A stretch of DNA of 64,000 nt from JALYUA01 sp038229875. GTDB taxonomy: Bacteria; Acidobacteriota; Thermoanaerobaculia; UBA5066; Gp7-AA6. The stretch is taken from positions 58,176 to 122,175 of the forward strand of contig JBBROA010000002.1 in NCBI GenBank assembly GCA_038229875.1, read 5' to 3'. The translations under genes and the position numbers were made by a program. The number at the start of each line of letters is the position of its first letter. The first letter of the stretch is position 1. The notes beneath the pieces were generated by a model. That model saw nothing but the letters and a program-made list of their open reading frames with translations, ran no database searches and had not been told where the DNA came from. Below, in pieces: positions 1 through 7,999 of the stretch.

Positions 1-1107
1 GTCGTCCTCGAGCGGGTGGAAAAGCGGTTCGGCGACGTCCGGGCGGTCGCCGGAATCGACCTGACCATACGCGACAAGGAATTCGTGATCCTGGTCGGCC
101 CGTCCGGGTGCGGAAAAACGACCACCCTTCGGATGATCGCGGGCCTCGAGGAAGTCTCGGGCGGCGACATCCGGATCAGCGGCCACTCGGTCACGCATCT
201 CCCTCCACGCGACCGCGACATCGCGATGGTCTTCCAGAGCTACGCGCTGTATCCGCACATGACGGTCGCGCGGAACATGTCTTTTTCTCTCCGTCTGCGC
301 GGCATGCCGCGCGACCAGATCAATCAGAGGGTCCGCGAGGTCGCTGAAATCCTGGGGCTCGCGGACCATCTCGACCGCAAGCCGCGGCAGCTCTCGGGCG
401 GCCAGAGGCAGCGGGTCGCCGTGGGAGCGGCCCTCTGCCGGCAGGCGGGCGTGCTCCTCTTCGACGAGCCCCTCTCGAACCTGGACGCGAAGCTCCGCGT
501 CCACATGCGCACGGAATTGAAGAGGCTGCACCAGAGCGTGCAGTCCACGATGGTGTACGTGACCCATGACCAGGTCGAAGCGATGACGATGGGAGATCGG
601 ATCGTCATCATGAACGCCGGCGTGATCTGCCAGGTGGGCACGCCGCTCGAGGTCTACGACCGGCCCGCGAGCCGTTTCGTCGCCGGATTCATCGGCAGCC
701 CACCGATGAATTTTTTCGAAGGCGAGCTCGTGTCGGATGGCTCGGCCGTCGCTCTCGCCCTGCCCGGCGATCTCAAGCTCGAGCTCCCCCGGCCGGAGCT
801 CGCGTCCCGCGTGGGAAAGAAAATCTCGTTCGGCATACGGCCCGAGCACATTTCCGTGGCACAGAGCGGCCGCGCCCTCTCCGATCTCGCGTGGGCCGCC
901 GTTGCGAGCCCGGCAAAAGTCCCCGCGGTCATCGAGGTCGTCGAGCCGCTCGGGCATCGCGTCGTGGTCACGGCGCGCGGCGAGGCGGGCACCTTCCAGA
1001 TGGAGACCGAGATCCACGCCGGTGTGCGACAGGGCGACCGGGTGGATCTGTGGTTCGACATGAACCGCGCGTACCTCTTCGACGGCGAGACGGAGGCGAC
1101 TCTCTGA
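1..1107 (+). CDS. Sugar ABC transporter ATP-binding protein (MalK/UgpC type), 5' end cut by window
   Basis: ATPase subunit that powers uptake of a carbohydrate through the two permeases directly downstream. Counting from the GTG at position 16: Walker A GPSGCGKT (about residues 28-35), signature LSGGQ (126-130), Walker B LLFDEP (147-152), H-loop His in VTHDQ (about 194), then a C-terminal TOBE-type beta domain from about residue 240, giving the roughly 360-residue length of the MalK family. The reading frame stays open to base 1 (VVLER before the GTG), so the true start probably lies just upstream of the window. The stop overlaps the permease start by four bases. The position after the signature reads VGAALCRQ where the family normally has an Arg (GRALVR). 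The substrate-binding protein is not in the window, so the sugar is unknown. Confidence 0.93.
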   Translation, partial: VVLERVEKRFGDVRAVAGIDLTIRDKEFVILVGPSGCGKTTTLRMIAGLEEVSGGDIRISGHSVTHLPPRDRDIAMVFQSYALYPHMTVARNMSFSLRLRGMPRDQINQRVREVAEILGLADHLDRKPRQLSGGQRQRVAVGAALCRQAGVLLFDEPLSNLDAKLRVHMRTELKRLHQSVQSTMVYVTHDQVEAMTMGDRIVIMNAGVICQVGTPLEVYDRPASRFVAGFIGSPPMNFFEGELVSDGSAVALALPGDLKLELPRPELASRVGKKISFGIRPEHISVAQSGRALSDLAWAAVASPAKVPAVIEVVEPLGHRVVVTARGEAGTFQMETEIHAGVRQGDRVDLWFDMNRAYLFDGETEATL

Positions 1108-2441
1108 GCGCGGCGCCGCCTCGCAAACCGCCCGCGGCAGCCCCAGCCCCGCCGCGAAAGCCGCGCGCGCGGCTCTTCGACCGCGAGGCGCCGCTCGGGT
1201 ATGCGCTCGTGCTGCCCGCCGCCCTGTACCTCACCCTCTTCATCGCTTACCCGTTCGGCATGTCGATCTACCTCTCGCTCTCCGACGCCCAGGCCGGCAA
1301 CCAGAAGTGGAGCTACATCGGAACCGCGAATTACTCGAAGATCCAGAGCTACGACCTCCTCGCGAACGACTTCGTGATCGGCCGGTTTTCCTCCGAAGCC
1401 GCTGCCCGCGCCTTTCTCGCCGGCCGCGCCGGCTTCAAGGTGGAGACCTCCGCGGCTCCGGGCGGAGGCTCCCGCGCGGCCATTGTCGCCGCCGGAAAAT
1501 CCATCCCGCTCCTCGACATGGCCAAGGAGGACGACGCCACCTTCGCCGCGTCGACGATCCTCCAGGACACGGACTGGACCGTGCGCCCCTCCGGCGGTTA
1601 CGCGGAGGTCGTCGCCCACGCGAAGGAATCCTCGATCACGCTGGGGACGTTCGACACCCGCGCCGCCGTGGACCTCGCCGCGAAAAAGCTGCTCGTGCCC
1701 GCCACGACGCGCGTCGACATCCACGGCACCGGCGTCCTCCAAGACCCGAATTTCCTTCTCGCCCTGAAGAACACGTTCAAGTACACGTTCGGGACCGAGA
1801 TCCTGAAGCTCCTGATCGGCGTGCCCTGCGCCCTGCTCTTGAACCGCAAGTTCGGAGGGCGGCGCCTGCTGCGCGGGCTCGTCGTGATCCCGTGGGTCAT
1901 CCCGATCGCGATCAGCGCCCAGGCGTGGCTGTGGATTCTCGACTCGACCTACAGCGTCATCAACTGGTGCCTGGTGCACTGGGGATTTCTCTCTCCCCAG
2001 CACATCATCAACTTCCGCGGCGACAAGGACCTGGCGATGCTGTCCGTCATCGCCGTGAACGTCTGGCGGGGATTCCCGTTCACGACGATCATCATCCTGG
2101 CGGGGCTGACGGCGATTCCGGACGAGATCCTGGAGCGCGCGAAGCTCGAAGGGGCGAACGGCTTTCAGCGCTTCGTGCACATCATCTCGCCGATGGTGCG
2201 GCCGATTCTCATGGTGTCCCTGCTCTTCTCGGTGATCTTCTCGTTCACCGACTTCAACACGATCTGGATCATCACCAAGGGCGGCCCGTTCGATCAGACG
2301 CAGGTGCTCGCGACGTACGCGTACCAGCTCGGCGTGAACGCGGGCTACCTCGGAAAGGGAGCCGCGACGTCACTGTTCATGTTCCCGATCATGGCCATCA
2401 TGGTGTTCTTCATGCTCCAGTTCCTTCGGCGGGAAGCGTGA
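1104..2441 (+). CDS. Sugar ABC transporter permease, MalF type, with large periplasmic insert; CTG start
   Basis: First membrane subunit of the sugar importer. The frame has no ATG, GTG or TTG before the first membrane helix, but a CTG at 1104 follows GGAGG (1092-1096) by seven bases and overlaps the ATPase stop (CTGA), so I take CTG as the start (445 aa). The first helix is near residues 33-55 and the core resumes around residue 215 with five more helices. The coupling-loop EAA motif appears as ERAKLEGANGF near residue 340. Between helix 1 and helix 2 lies about 150 residues, far more than the usual short loop. It contains two similar segments, VIGRFSSEAAARAF and ITLGTFDTRAAVDLA, that recall the half-repeats of SPOR domains. 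The insert is seen; its fold and role are inference. Confidence 0.9.
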   Translation: MSAAPPRKPPAAAPAPPRKPRARLFDREAPLGYALVLPAALYLTLFIAYPFGMSIYLSLSDAQAGNQKWSYIGTANYSKIQSYDLLANDFVIGRFSSEAAARAFLAGRAGFKVETSAAPGGGSRAAIVAAGKSIPLLDMAKEDDATFAASTILQDTDWTVRPSGGYAEVVAHAKESSITLGTFDTRAAVDLAAKKLLVPATTRVDIHGTGVLQDPNFLLALKNTFKYTFGTEILKLLIGVPCALLLNRKFGGRRLLRGLVVIPWVIPIAISAQAWLWILDSTYSVINWCLVHWGFLSPQHIINFRGDKDLAMLSVIAVNVWRGFPFTTIIILAGLTAIPDEILERAKLEGANGFQRFVHIISPMVRPILMVSLLFSVIFSFTDFNTIWIITKGGPFDQTQVLATYAYQLGVNAGYLGKGAATSLFMFPIMAIMVFFMLQFLRREA

Positions 2442-3547
2442 GCTCGCGCGGGTATCTCCTCTGGCGCCGGATCCGGCCATCTCTCATCTCGTACGCGGGC
2501 CTCGCGCCGTTTCTCGCATTCGCCCTGTTCCCCTTCTACTGGATGCTGATCACTTCTCTCAAGGCCGACCCGAACCTGTACGACTTGAAGCGCAACCCTT
2601 TCTGGTTCTCGAGCGTCGACGGCAACACGCACCGGCCGTACCACAAGGACATCATCGTGCCGGCGTCGTTTCCGGAGGGCGTCATCCAGTGGAAGGTGAC
2701 ATCAGGCGCGGCGACCACCCGCAGCGACAGCGTGCAGAACCCCGAGCCCATCGCCTTCATCGGCTCCCGGAAAGTCGAGAGCCCGGTGGACGGAAAGCTC
2801 GCGGCCATCCGCGTGCCGTCGGGTTCGATCGCGCATCCGAACGAGGTGATCGGGTTCATCGAAGTGGCCAGCCCCACCCTCACGCACTACCGGTATCTCG
2901 TCTCGACGCCGTTCTACCGGTGGCTGCGTGTGAGCCTGATCACCGGGCTCGTCGTGATGCTGATCACGCTGCTTCTCGCGGTGCCCGCCGCGTACGCCCT
3001 CGCGCGACTGAACTTCCGCGGCAACCGGATGCTCGGGATCGTTATCTTCCTGACGTACCTAATCCCGCCGACCATCCTCTTCATCCCGTTCTCGCAGTTC
3101 GTCGGGGCGCTGAAGATCGACAACACGATCTGGTCGCTGATCCTGACCTACCCCACGTTCACGGTCCCGTTCTGCACGTGGCTCCTCATGGGCTTCTTCC
3201 GGAGCGTCCCGAAGGAAATCGAGGAGCGGGCGCTTTTAGACGGCGCGACGCGCATGCAGATGCTGCGGCTGGTCGTCATTCCCGTCGTACTCCCCGGCAT
3301 CATCACAGCGGCGATCTTCGCCTTCACGCTCTCGTTCCAGGAGTACGTTTACGGGCTGACGTTCATCAGTTCGACCGTCAACCGGACGCTCCCGGTCGGG
3401 ATTACTGTGGACATGGTGCGCGGCGACGTCTATTTCTGGGGACCCTTGATGGCCGCCGCGGTGCTGGGCTCGATCCCGGTGGTCATCGTCTACGCGCTCT
3501 CGCTCGACTACTTCATCTCCGGGATGACGACGGGGGCCGTGAAATGA
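2438..3547 (+). CDS. Sugar ABC transporter permease, MalG type, with lipoyl-like insert
   Basis: Second membrane subunit of the sugar importer. The GTG at 2438 overlaps the stop of the MalF-type gene (GTGA), giving 369 aa, longer than the usual 270-300. Helix 1 (LAPFLAFALFPFYWML) is followed by the family hallmark TSLK. About 100 residues of soluble sequence then precede TPFYRWLRVSLI, where the normal MalG core resumes. The EAA coupling motif reads EERALLDGATRMQML near residue 267. The insert holds a segment, SPVDGKLAAIRVPSG followed by NEVIGFIEV, that looks like half of a biotinyl/lipoyl barrel-sandwich. The lysine-containing turn of true lipoyl domains is not evident, so modification is not predicted. 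Last gene of the operon. Confidence 0.9.
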   Translation: MSSRGYLLWRRIRPSLISYAGLAPFLAFALFPFYWMLITSLKADPNLYDLKRNPFWFSSVDGNTHRPYHKDIIVPASFPEGVIQWKVTSGAATTRSDSVQNPEPIAFIGSRKVESPVDGKLAAIRVPSGSIAHPNEVIGFIEVASPTLTHYRYLVSTPFYRWLRVSLITGLVVMLITLLLAVPAAYALARLNFRGNRMLGIVIFLTYLIPPTILFIPFSQFVGALKIDNTIWSLILTYPTFTVPFCTWLLMGFFRSVPKEIEERALLDGATRMQMLRLVVIPVVLPGIITAAIFAFTLSFQEYVYGLTFISSTVNRTLPVGITVDMVRGDVYFWGPLMAAAVLGSIPVVIVYALSLDYFISGMTTGAVK

Positions 3548-3595
3548 CGCTCAGGTAGCCTCTCCGGACTCTCATACACCGCGGTGGCCTCCGGA

Positions 3596-3607
3596 TAGGA
3601 TTCCCGC
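3596..3607 (+). promoter_or_regulatory. Leaderless-type promoter of the antiporter gene
   Basis: TAGGAT at 3596-3601 is followed by six bases and then the GTG start at 3608. This puts the expected transcription start on the start codon, as in the other leaderless candidates of this window. No good -35 box and no strong Shine-Dalgarno sequence are seen. Confidence 0.5.
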
Positions 3608-4798
3608 GTGGAGCATCATCTCGACCCGGGATTTCTGCTCGCCTTTGCGGCGGCACTCGTCGGCGCCAAGCTCTTCGGAGAGATCGTCCAGCGGTTCGGT
3701 CAGCCCGCCGTTCTGGGAGAGCTCCTCGCGGGAGTGGCTCTCGGGCCCTCTGTTTTGGGTCTCGTGCCGCTTTCGGAGGGGATCTTTCTGCTCGCCGAAA
3801 TCGGCGTGATGCTGCTGCTCTTCGAAGTGGGGCTCGAGACTGATCTCGGGGAGCTCGCCCGAGTGGGAGGCCCGGCCGTGCTCGTCGCGCTGCTCGGGAT
3901 GGTGCTCCCTTTCGGAGGAGGCTTTCTGGTCATGAGGTTGCTCGGCTACCCGACGCTCGCGGCGGTTTTCGTCGGCGCCGCCCTGATGGCCACGTCGATT
4001 GGAATCACCGCAAGGATTCTCGGGGAGCTGAAGGTCCTGGCGACCCGGGAAGGCCAGATCATCCTGGGAGCGGCGGTGGCTGACGACGTCCTCGGGCTCG
4101 TGGTTCTCGCGGTTGTGAGTCAGATGGCGGACCGGGGAGCTGTCGAGTTTGGGGCGGTCGCCAGGTCGACCGGGCTTGCGATCGGTTTTCTGGCGGCGGC
4201 GCTCCTGCTGGGAATTCCGGTCGGAAAGCGGCTCGTCAAGGTCGTCGATCGCGCCGCCGTGCGTGGCATTCTCGTGGGAACCTCGGTTGCTCTGGCTCTG
4301 CTGCTGGCCTTCGCGGCCGCGAAGGCGGGCTCGGCGCCGATCGTCGGGGCGTTTGCCGCCGGACTCGTGCTCGCCCGGACCAACCGCCGTCACGAAATCG
4401 ACACCGCATTGAAGCCGATCGTGGACATCTTCGCCCCGCTCTTCTTCGTTTTCGTCGGAGCGCAGGTGAACGTGGCCTTGTTGAACCCCGCGGTCGCTGA
4501 AAACCGGGCCGCGCTCCTGCTCGCGCTCTTGCTCACGGTCGTCGGGTTTCTCGGCAAGATGGCCGCAGGCTGGGGCGCCTGGGGAGGAGTCCGACGCGCC
4601 TTCATCGGAGCGGGGATGGTTCCGCGCGGTGAGGTCGGCCTCATTTTCGCGTCCATCGGACGCGCCACGGGAAGCCTTACCGAGCGCGTCTTCGTTGCGC
4701 TCGTTCTGACCGTCTTCGCGACGACATTCCTCGCGCCGCCGCTCTTGAAGGCCCTGCGGCCGCGTCCGATGAAACCATCCTCGCCGGCGGCCGTTTAG
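3608..4798 (+). CDS. Cation:proton antiporter, CPA2 (KefB/NapA-like) family
   Basis: Integral membrane exchanger expected to swap Na+ or K+ for protons across the inner membrane. The 396-residue protein is almost wholly hydrophobic with about 11-13 helices. It has the CPA2 opening pattern (FGQPAVLGELLAGVALGPSVLG near residues 31-52) and the helix-5 motif ADDVLGLVVLAV near 160, whose paired Asp residues are the ion-binding carboxylates of this family. There is no C-terminal TrkA-N (RCK) domain, so it resembles NapA-type exchangers more than Kef channels. The GTG start fits a leaderless promoter. The gene stands alone; its 3' end overlaps the convergent P450 gene by four bases. Confidence 0.88.
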   Translation: MEHHLDPGFLLAFAAALVGAKLFGEIVQRFGQPAVLGELLAGVALGPSVLGLVPLSEGIFLLAEIGVMLLLFEVGLETDLGELARVGGPAVLVALLGMVLPFGGGFLVMRLLGYPTLAAVFVGAALMATSIGITARILGELKVLATREGQIILGAAVADDVLGLVVLAVVSQMADRGAVEFGAVARSTGLAIGFLAAALLLGIPVGKRLVKVVDRAAVRGILVGTSVALALLLAFAAAKAGSAPIVGAFAAGLVLARTNRRHEIDTALKPIVDIFAPLFFVFVGAQVNVALLNPAVAENRAALLLALLLTVVGFLGKMAAGWGAWGGVRRAFIGAGMVPRGEVGLIFASIGRATGSLTERVFVALVLTVFATTFLAPPLLKALRPRPMKPSSPAAV

Positions 4799-6021
4799 AT
4801 GACGGCGCCCGGCGTCGCCGCCTTTCGGTCGGAAAACTCCACCGGAAGTGCCTCGAGCCCCCGCAGGACCAATCCCCGCCGCCAGCGCAGCGCCTCCGGG
4901 GCGACGGCCAGTCGCAGGCTCGAAATGCGCCGGAACAGGGTTTCAAACGCGATCTGCCCCTCCAGGCGCGCGAGCGGCGCGCCCAGGCAATAGTGAACGC
5001 CCAGGCCGAATGCGAGGTGCCGGTTCGGCTCGCGCGCGATATCGACCGCGTCGGGGTCCGCGAATTGCCGCTCGTCCCGGTTCGCGGAGGCGAGCACCGC
5101 GTAGACGAGTGATCCTCCCGGAATCGTCACGCCGGCGATCGTCACGTCTTCGCGCGCGAACCGTTCGGTCGCGGTCTCCAACGGGCCGCTGTGTCGTAGC
5201 AGCTCTTCCACCGCGGACCGAATCAGTCCGGGATCTTCTCGCAGCCTCTCCATCTGATCGGGATGCTCGAGGAGCGCCAGCGTGCCGTTCGCGATCAGGT
5301 TGACGGTCGTCTCGTGCCCGGCAATGAGGAGAAGGAAAACCATCGCCAGAAGCTCATCCTCACTGAGCTGTTCACCCGCTTCTTCGACCTGAACTAGAGC
5401 GCTCACGAGATCGGCGCGAGGTCTCGCCCGGCGAGCCTTCACCAGATTGCGTATATAGCGCAGGAACAGCACGGCGCTTGGGAGGGCCCGGATCATCCGC
5501 CAGCCGGACGGGTTGGACTGAACGATGGCGGCAGACCAGCGATGGAATTTGTGGCGGTCCTCGACCGGAACGCCGAGCATCTCCGCAATGATGGTCGTCG
5601 GGATCGGTAAGGCGTAATCGCGCACCAGGTCCATTTCTCCCCGCGCGACGCACCGGTCGAGAAGGTCCTCCGTGAGCTTCTGGATGCGCTCGCGCACCTG
5701 CTCGATCACGCGGGGCGTGAACGCCTTCTGGACCAGCGAGCGCAGCCGGGTGTGATCCGGCGGATCCACGTCCAGCATGTTGCGAGCCAACGGTCGGAAC
5801 ATGCCGGGGACCCACGGCTGTTTCGCCAGGACTTTTGACCTGTCCTTCGCAAAACGATCGTCCTTCAAGACCGCGGCGACGTCGTCATACCGCGTCACGA
5901 GCCAGACAATCTGTTTGTCCGGTAAACGCACCGGGCAAACCGGCTCCTCGGCGCGCAGCCGCGCGTAAAACGGATACGGGTTGGCCTTGAAGGCAGGGCG
6001 CGCGATGTCCAGGCTGCGCAT
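4795..6021 (-). CDS. Cytochrome P450 (bacterial class I type)
   Basis: Soluble haem monooxygenase of 408 residues, the usual bacterial size. The I-helix oxygen-binding motif AGHETT is at 234-239, the K-helix ExxR is EELLR (about 273-276), and the haem-binding loop FGLGVHYCLGAPLAR places the axial cysteine at 345. The overall pattern resembles CYP107-like enzymes. The substrate cannot be read from sequence, and no ferredoxin or ferredoxin reductase gene is adjacent, so electrons must come from elsewhere. ATG start. A GATAAT hexamer (6026-6031) sits four bases upstream, possibly a promoter but closer than in the other leaderless candidates. The 133 bases between this gene and the CLC gene show nothing else recognisable. 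Confidence 0.94.
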   Translation of the reverse strand: MRSLDIARPAFKANPYPFYARLRAEEPVCPVRLPDKQIVWLVTRYDDVAAVLKDDRFAKDRSKVLAKQPWVPGMFRPLARNMLDVDPPDHTRLRSLVQKAFTPRVIEQVRERIQKLTEDLLDRCVARGEMDLVRDYALPIPTTIIAEMLGVPVEDRHKFHRWSAAIVQSNPSGWRMIRALPSAVLFLRYIRNLVKARRARPRADLVSALVQVEEAGEQLSEDELLAMVFLLLIAGHETTVNLIANGTLALLEHPDQMERLREDPGLIRSAVEELLRHSGPLETATERFAREDVTIAGVTIPGGSLVYAVLASANRDERQFADPDAVDIAREPNRHLAFGLGVHYCLGAPLARLEGQIAFETLFRRISSLRLAVAPEALRWRRGLVLRGLEALPVEFSDRKAATPGAVI

Positions 6022-6154
6022 CAGGATTATCAGGCGGCAGTGCCCGGATGGCGATTTCGCGACTCGGGGCCGCGAGAGGACAGAACCCAGGCATGAGGTC
6101 GGCTGAATGACAGTTCACACCTCCAGATCGGACGGCTCTCGGGACAGATCCCGG

Positions 6155-7564
6155 TCAGACCTCGGGCGTCCCCGGGCCCTCGCTCCTGGGTGGCCGCGGA
6201 CGGCGCAAGACCCGCTCGGTCAGGCTGCCCTGTCGAACCCGCACACCCGAACGGGTCAGCTCGCTGAAGGCGACGTCCATGGGGACATCCAGTCCGGTCG
6301 ATTTCGACAAACCGATTTTCTGGCTCGCGTAAACGCTGCGGTGACCGACGATGAGAAAGGCAGTTCCGGCCGCGAGGGCGGCGTAAACGCCAAGCCCGAC
6401 CGGCAGCAACTCCATCCCCATCACCGCCGCCGCGATTGGTGTATTCGCACCAGCGGCCACGAGGGCAACGAACCCAAAGGCGGCGAAGGCGCCGACCGGA
6501 AGATGGAAAACGCGCGCCAGCGCGGCTCCGCCGGTAGCGCCGACGAAAAAGAGGACTGTGATGATGCCGCCGCTTCCCCCCGTCTCGAGCGTGACGGCGG
6601 AAGCGATGATCTTACAGAGAAAGGCGAGCAGTGCGATCTGCGCCGCGCCCGACAGGGCGGCCTCGATCGTTTCGGTTCCGAGCCCCGCATATTGTGCGCC
6701 CGCCAGTTGATAGAAGAGCGCCAGGAAGAGCCCTCCGGCCGCTGCGACGCGATAGGGGTAATGCTCGAATCGCCTGAGCCCCTTCTCGAGCGCCCGCATG
6801 GTCTCGATCAAGATCAGGGCCGCGAGCCCGAAAGCGGCGCCAAAGACGATCGCAAGAAAAACGACCTCGGTCTGCCGGAAGGATGCGAGCGACTCGTGTA
6901 AGACAGGGACCGGAGCTTGAACGCCGCAGACCAGATGAGCAACGATGGCGGACACCAGGCAGGGAAAAAGAACCGAATACTCGATTCGCCCGAGGTAGAG
7001 AACCTCGATGCCGAAGAGCGCGCCCGAGACCGGCGTGCCGAAGACCGCCGCGAATCCGCCGCCGATGCCGCAGATCACGAGACGGCGACGGTCTTCGTCG
7101 TTCAGCCGCAAGACGTCGGCGAAGAGGCTCGCGATCGACGCCCCGATCTGGGCGCACGGCCCTTCTTTGCCAACCGAACCGCCGAAGGCGAGCGTCAGCA
7201 CCGTCGCCAGGAGTTTTACCGGAGCGACCCTCCAATCGATCTTCCCCGAACTCTGATGGACGGCGGCTATGACCGCTTCCGTGCCGTGCCCCTTCGCCGT
7301 CGGAGCAAAGGTTCGGATCAGCCAAACGCAGCCTGGCAAGGCGAGTGGGAGCAAGAAGTAATACGGGAGCGGACCCATGCGGATCTTCGCTACGAGGCCG
7401 CTCGACGCCGCCAGCGCCCAGAGAAAGGCCTTCGTTCCCAAACCCACGGAAAGCCCCGCGACCGCTCCGAGAAGCGCCCACTTCAGCGTGCTGATGAGAA
7501 GCGCGGTGTGTTCGGTATACCAGCGGCTCTCGTCGGCGAGGTGCGGAGGCTCCGGCTCGCTCAT
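6155..7564 (-). CDS. CLC-type chloride channel/transporter
   Basis: Membrane protein of 469 residues that moves chloride or another halide/anion, as a channel or an H+-coupled exchanger. The selectivity-filter segment GSVGKEGP (129-136) carries the gating glutamate at 134, and a second filter stretch GGSGGIITVLFF is near 310. The first CLC signature (GSGIP in well-studied members) is replaced by GHGTE around residues 92-96, and the second filter has IIT where IFxP is typical, so it belongs to a divergent CLC branch. There is no C-terminal CBS domain. The ATG start has no clear ribosome site. It stands alone, on the same strand as the P450. Confidence 0.92.
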   Translation of the reverse strand: MSEPEPPHLADESRWYTEHTALLISTLKWALLGAVAGLSVGLGTKAFLWALAASSGLVAKIRMGPLPYYFLLPLALPGCVWLIRTFAPTAKGHGTEAVIAAVHQSSGKIDWRVAPVKLLATVLTLAFGGSVGKEGPCAQIGASIASLFADVLRLNDEDRRRLVICGIGGGFAAVFGTPVSGALFGIEVLYLGRIEYSVLFPCLVSAIVAHLVCGVQAPVPVLHESLASFRQTEVVFLAIVFGAAFGLAALILIETMRALEKGLRRFEHYPYRVAAAGGLFLALFYQLAGAQYAGLGTETIEAALSGAAQIALLAFLCKIIASAVTLETGGSGGIITVLFFVGATGGAALARVFHLPVGAFAAFGFVALVAAGANTPIAAAVMGMELLPVGLGVYAALAAGTAFLIVGHRSVYASQKIGLSKSTGLDVPMDVAFSELTRSGVRVRQGSLTERVLRRPRPPRSEGPGTPEV

Positions 7565-7647
7565 GCGGTCAAGAGAACTGTCTCACGCACGCTGACCATG
7601 CTCTCACACAGGAACTGGCGCGAGGGGTCGTCCACGCCTCGGAGCAA

Positions 7648-7902
7648 TCACCCGAACCGAGGAGTTCCCCGATCCAATACTCTCTTCTTCTGTTCCTCCG
7701 CGTCTGTCCCGGGCGCGCCCCAGCGATCGTGGAACTCGGCGAAAGACTCCGGATCCAGCATCGGAGCGCAGTCGGGCTCGTCGACGAATGCGAGAGAGCC
7801 GGTCCTGCCCGCCGGCGGCGTGATTTGCGCAACGGCGGCCGCGCCCTGGTCGAGACGACGCGTCGGAGAGCAAACCAGCTTGCCGATTCGCGCCCATGCA
7901 TT
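7648..7902 (-). pseudogene. Coding-like remnant of an unrecognised gene in the 435-base gap
   Basis: The gap 7565-7999 holds a stop-free minus-strand frame of about 84 codons ending with TGA at 7648. The codons have strong GC3 bias and a natural residue mix, for example VAQITPPAGRTGSLAFVDEP and LDPESFAEFHDRWG. No ATG, GTG or TTG can open it: an in-frame TGA lies at 7903-7905 and only a CTG is available. The overlapping frame with an ATG at 7897 has a less natural composition. I read this as the 3' part of a decayed or frameshifted gene. I do not recognise the family, and nothing else is visible in the gap. Confidence 0.4.
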
Positions 7903-7999
7903 TCAGAACGATCGAGAGGCGGATACCTTTTCGCAGGACTCCTGTCTTTACTTGGTGAAGGATCTAAGCGAAGGGTCCGCCGTGTCGCACGTCCCCTCC

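Noticed and set aside
6107..6901. Plus-strand 264-residue ORF
   Set aside because: It is antisense to the CLC gene, has an unnatural Arg/Asp/Glu-rich composition and no recognisable motif.
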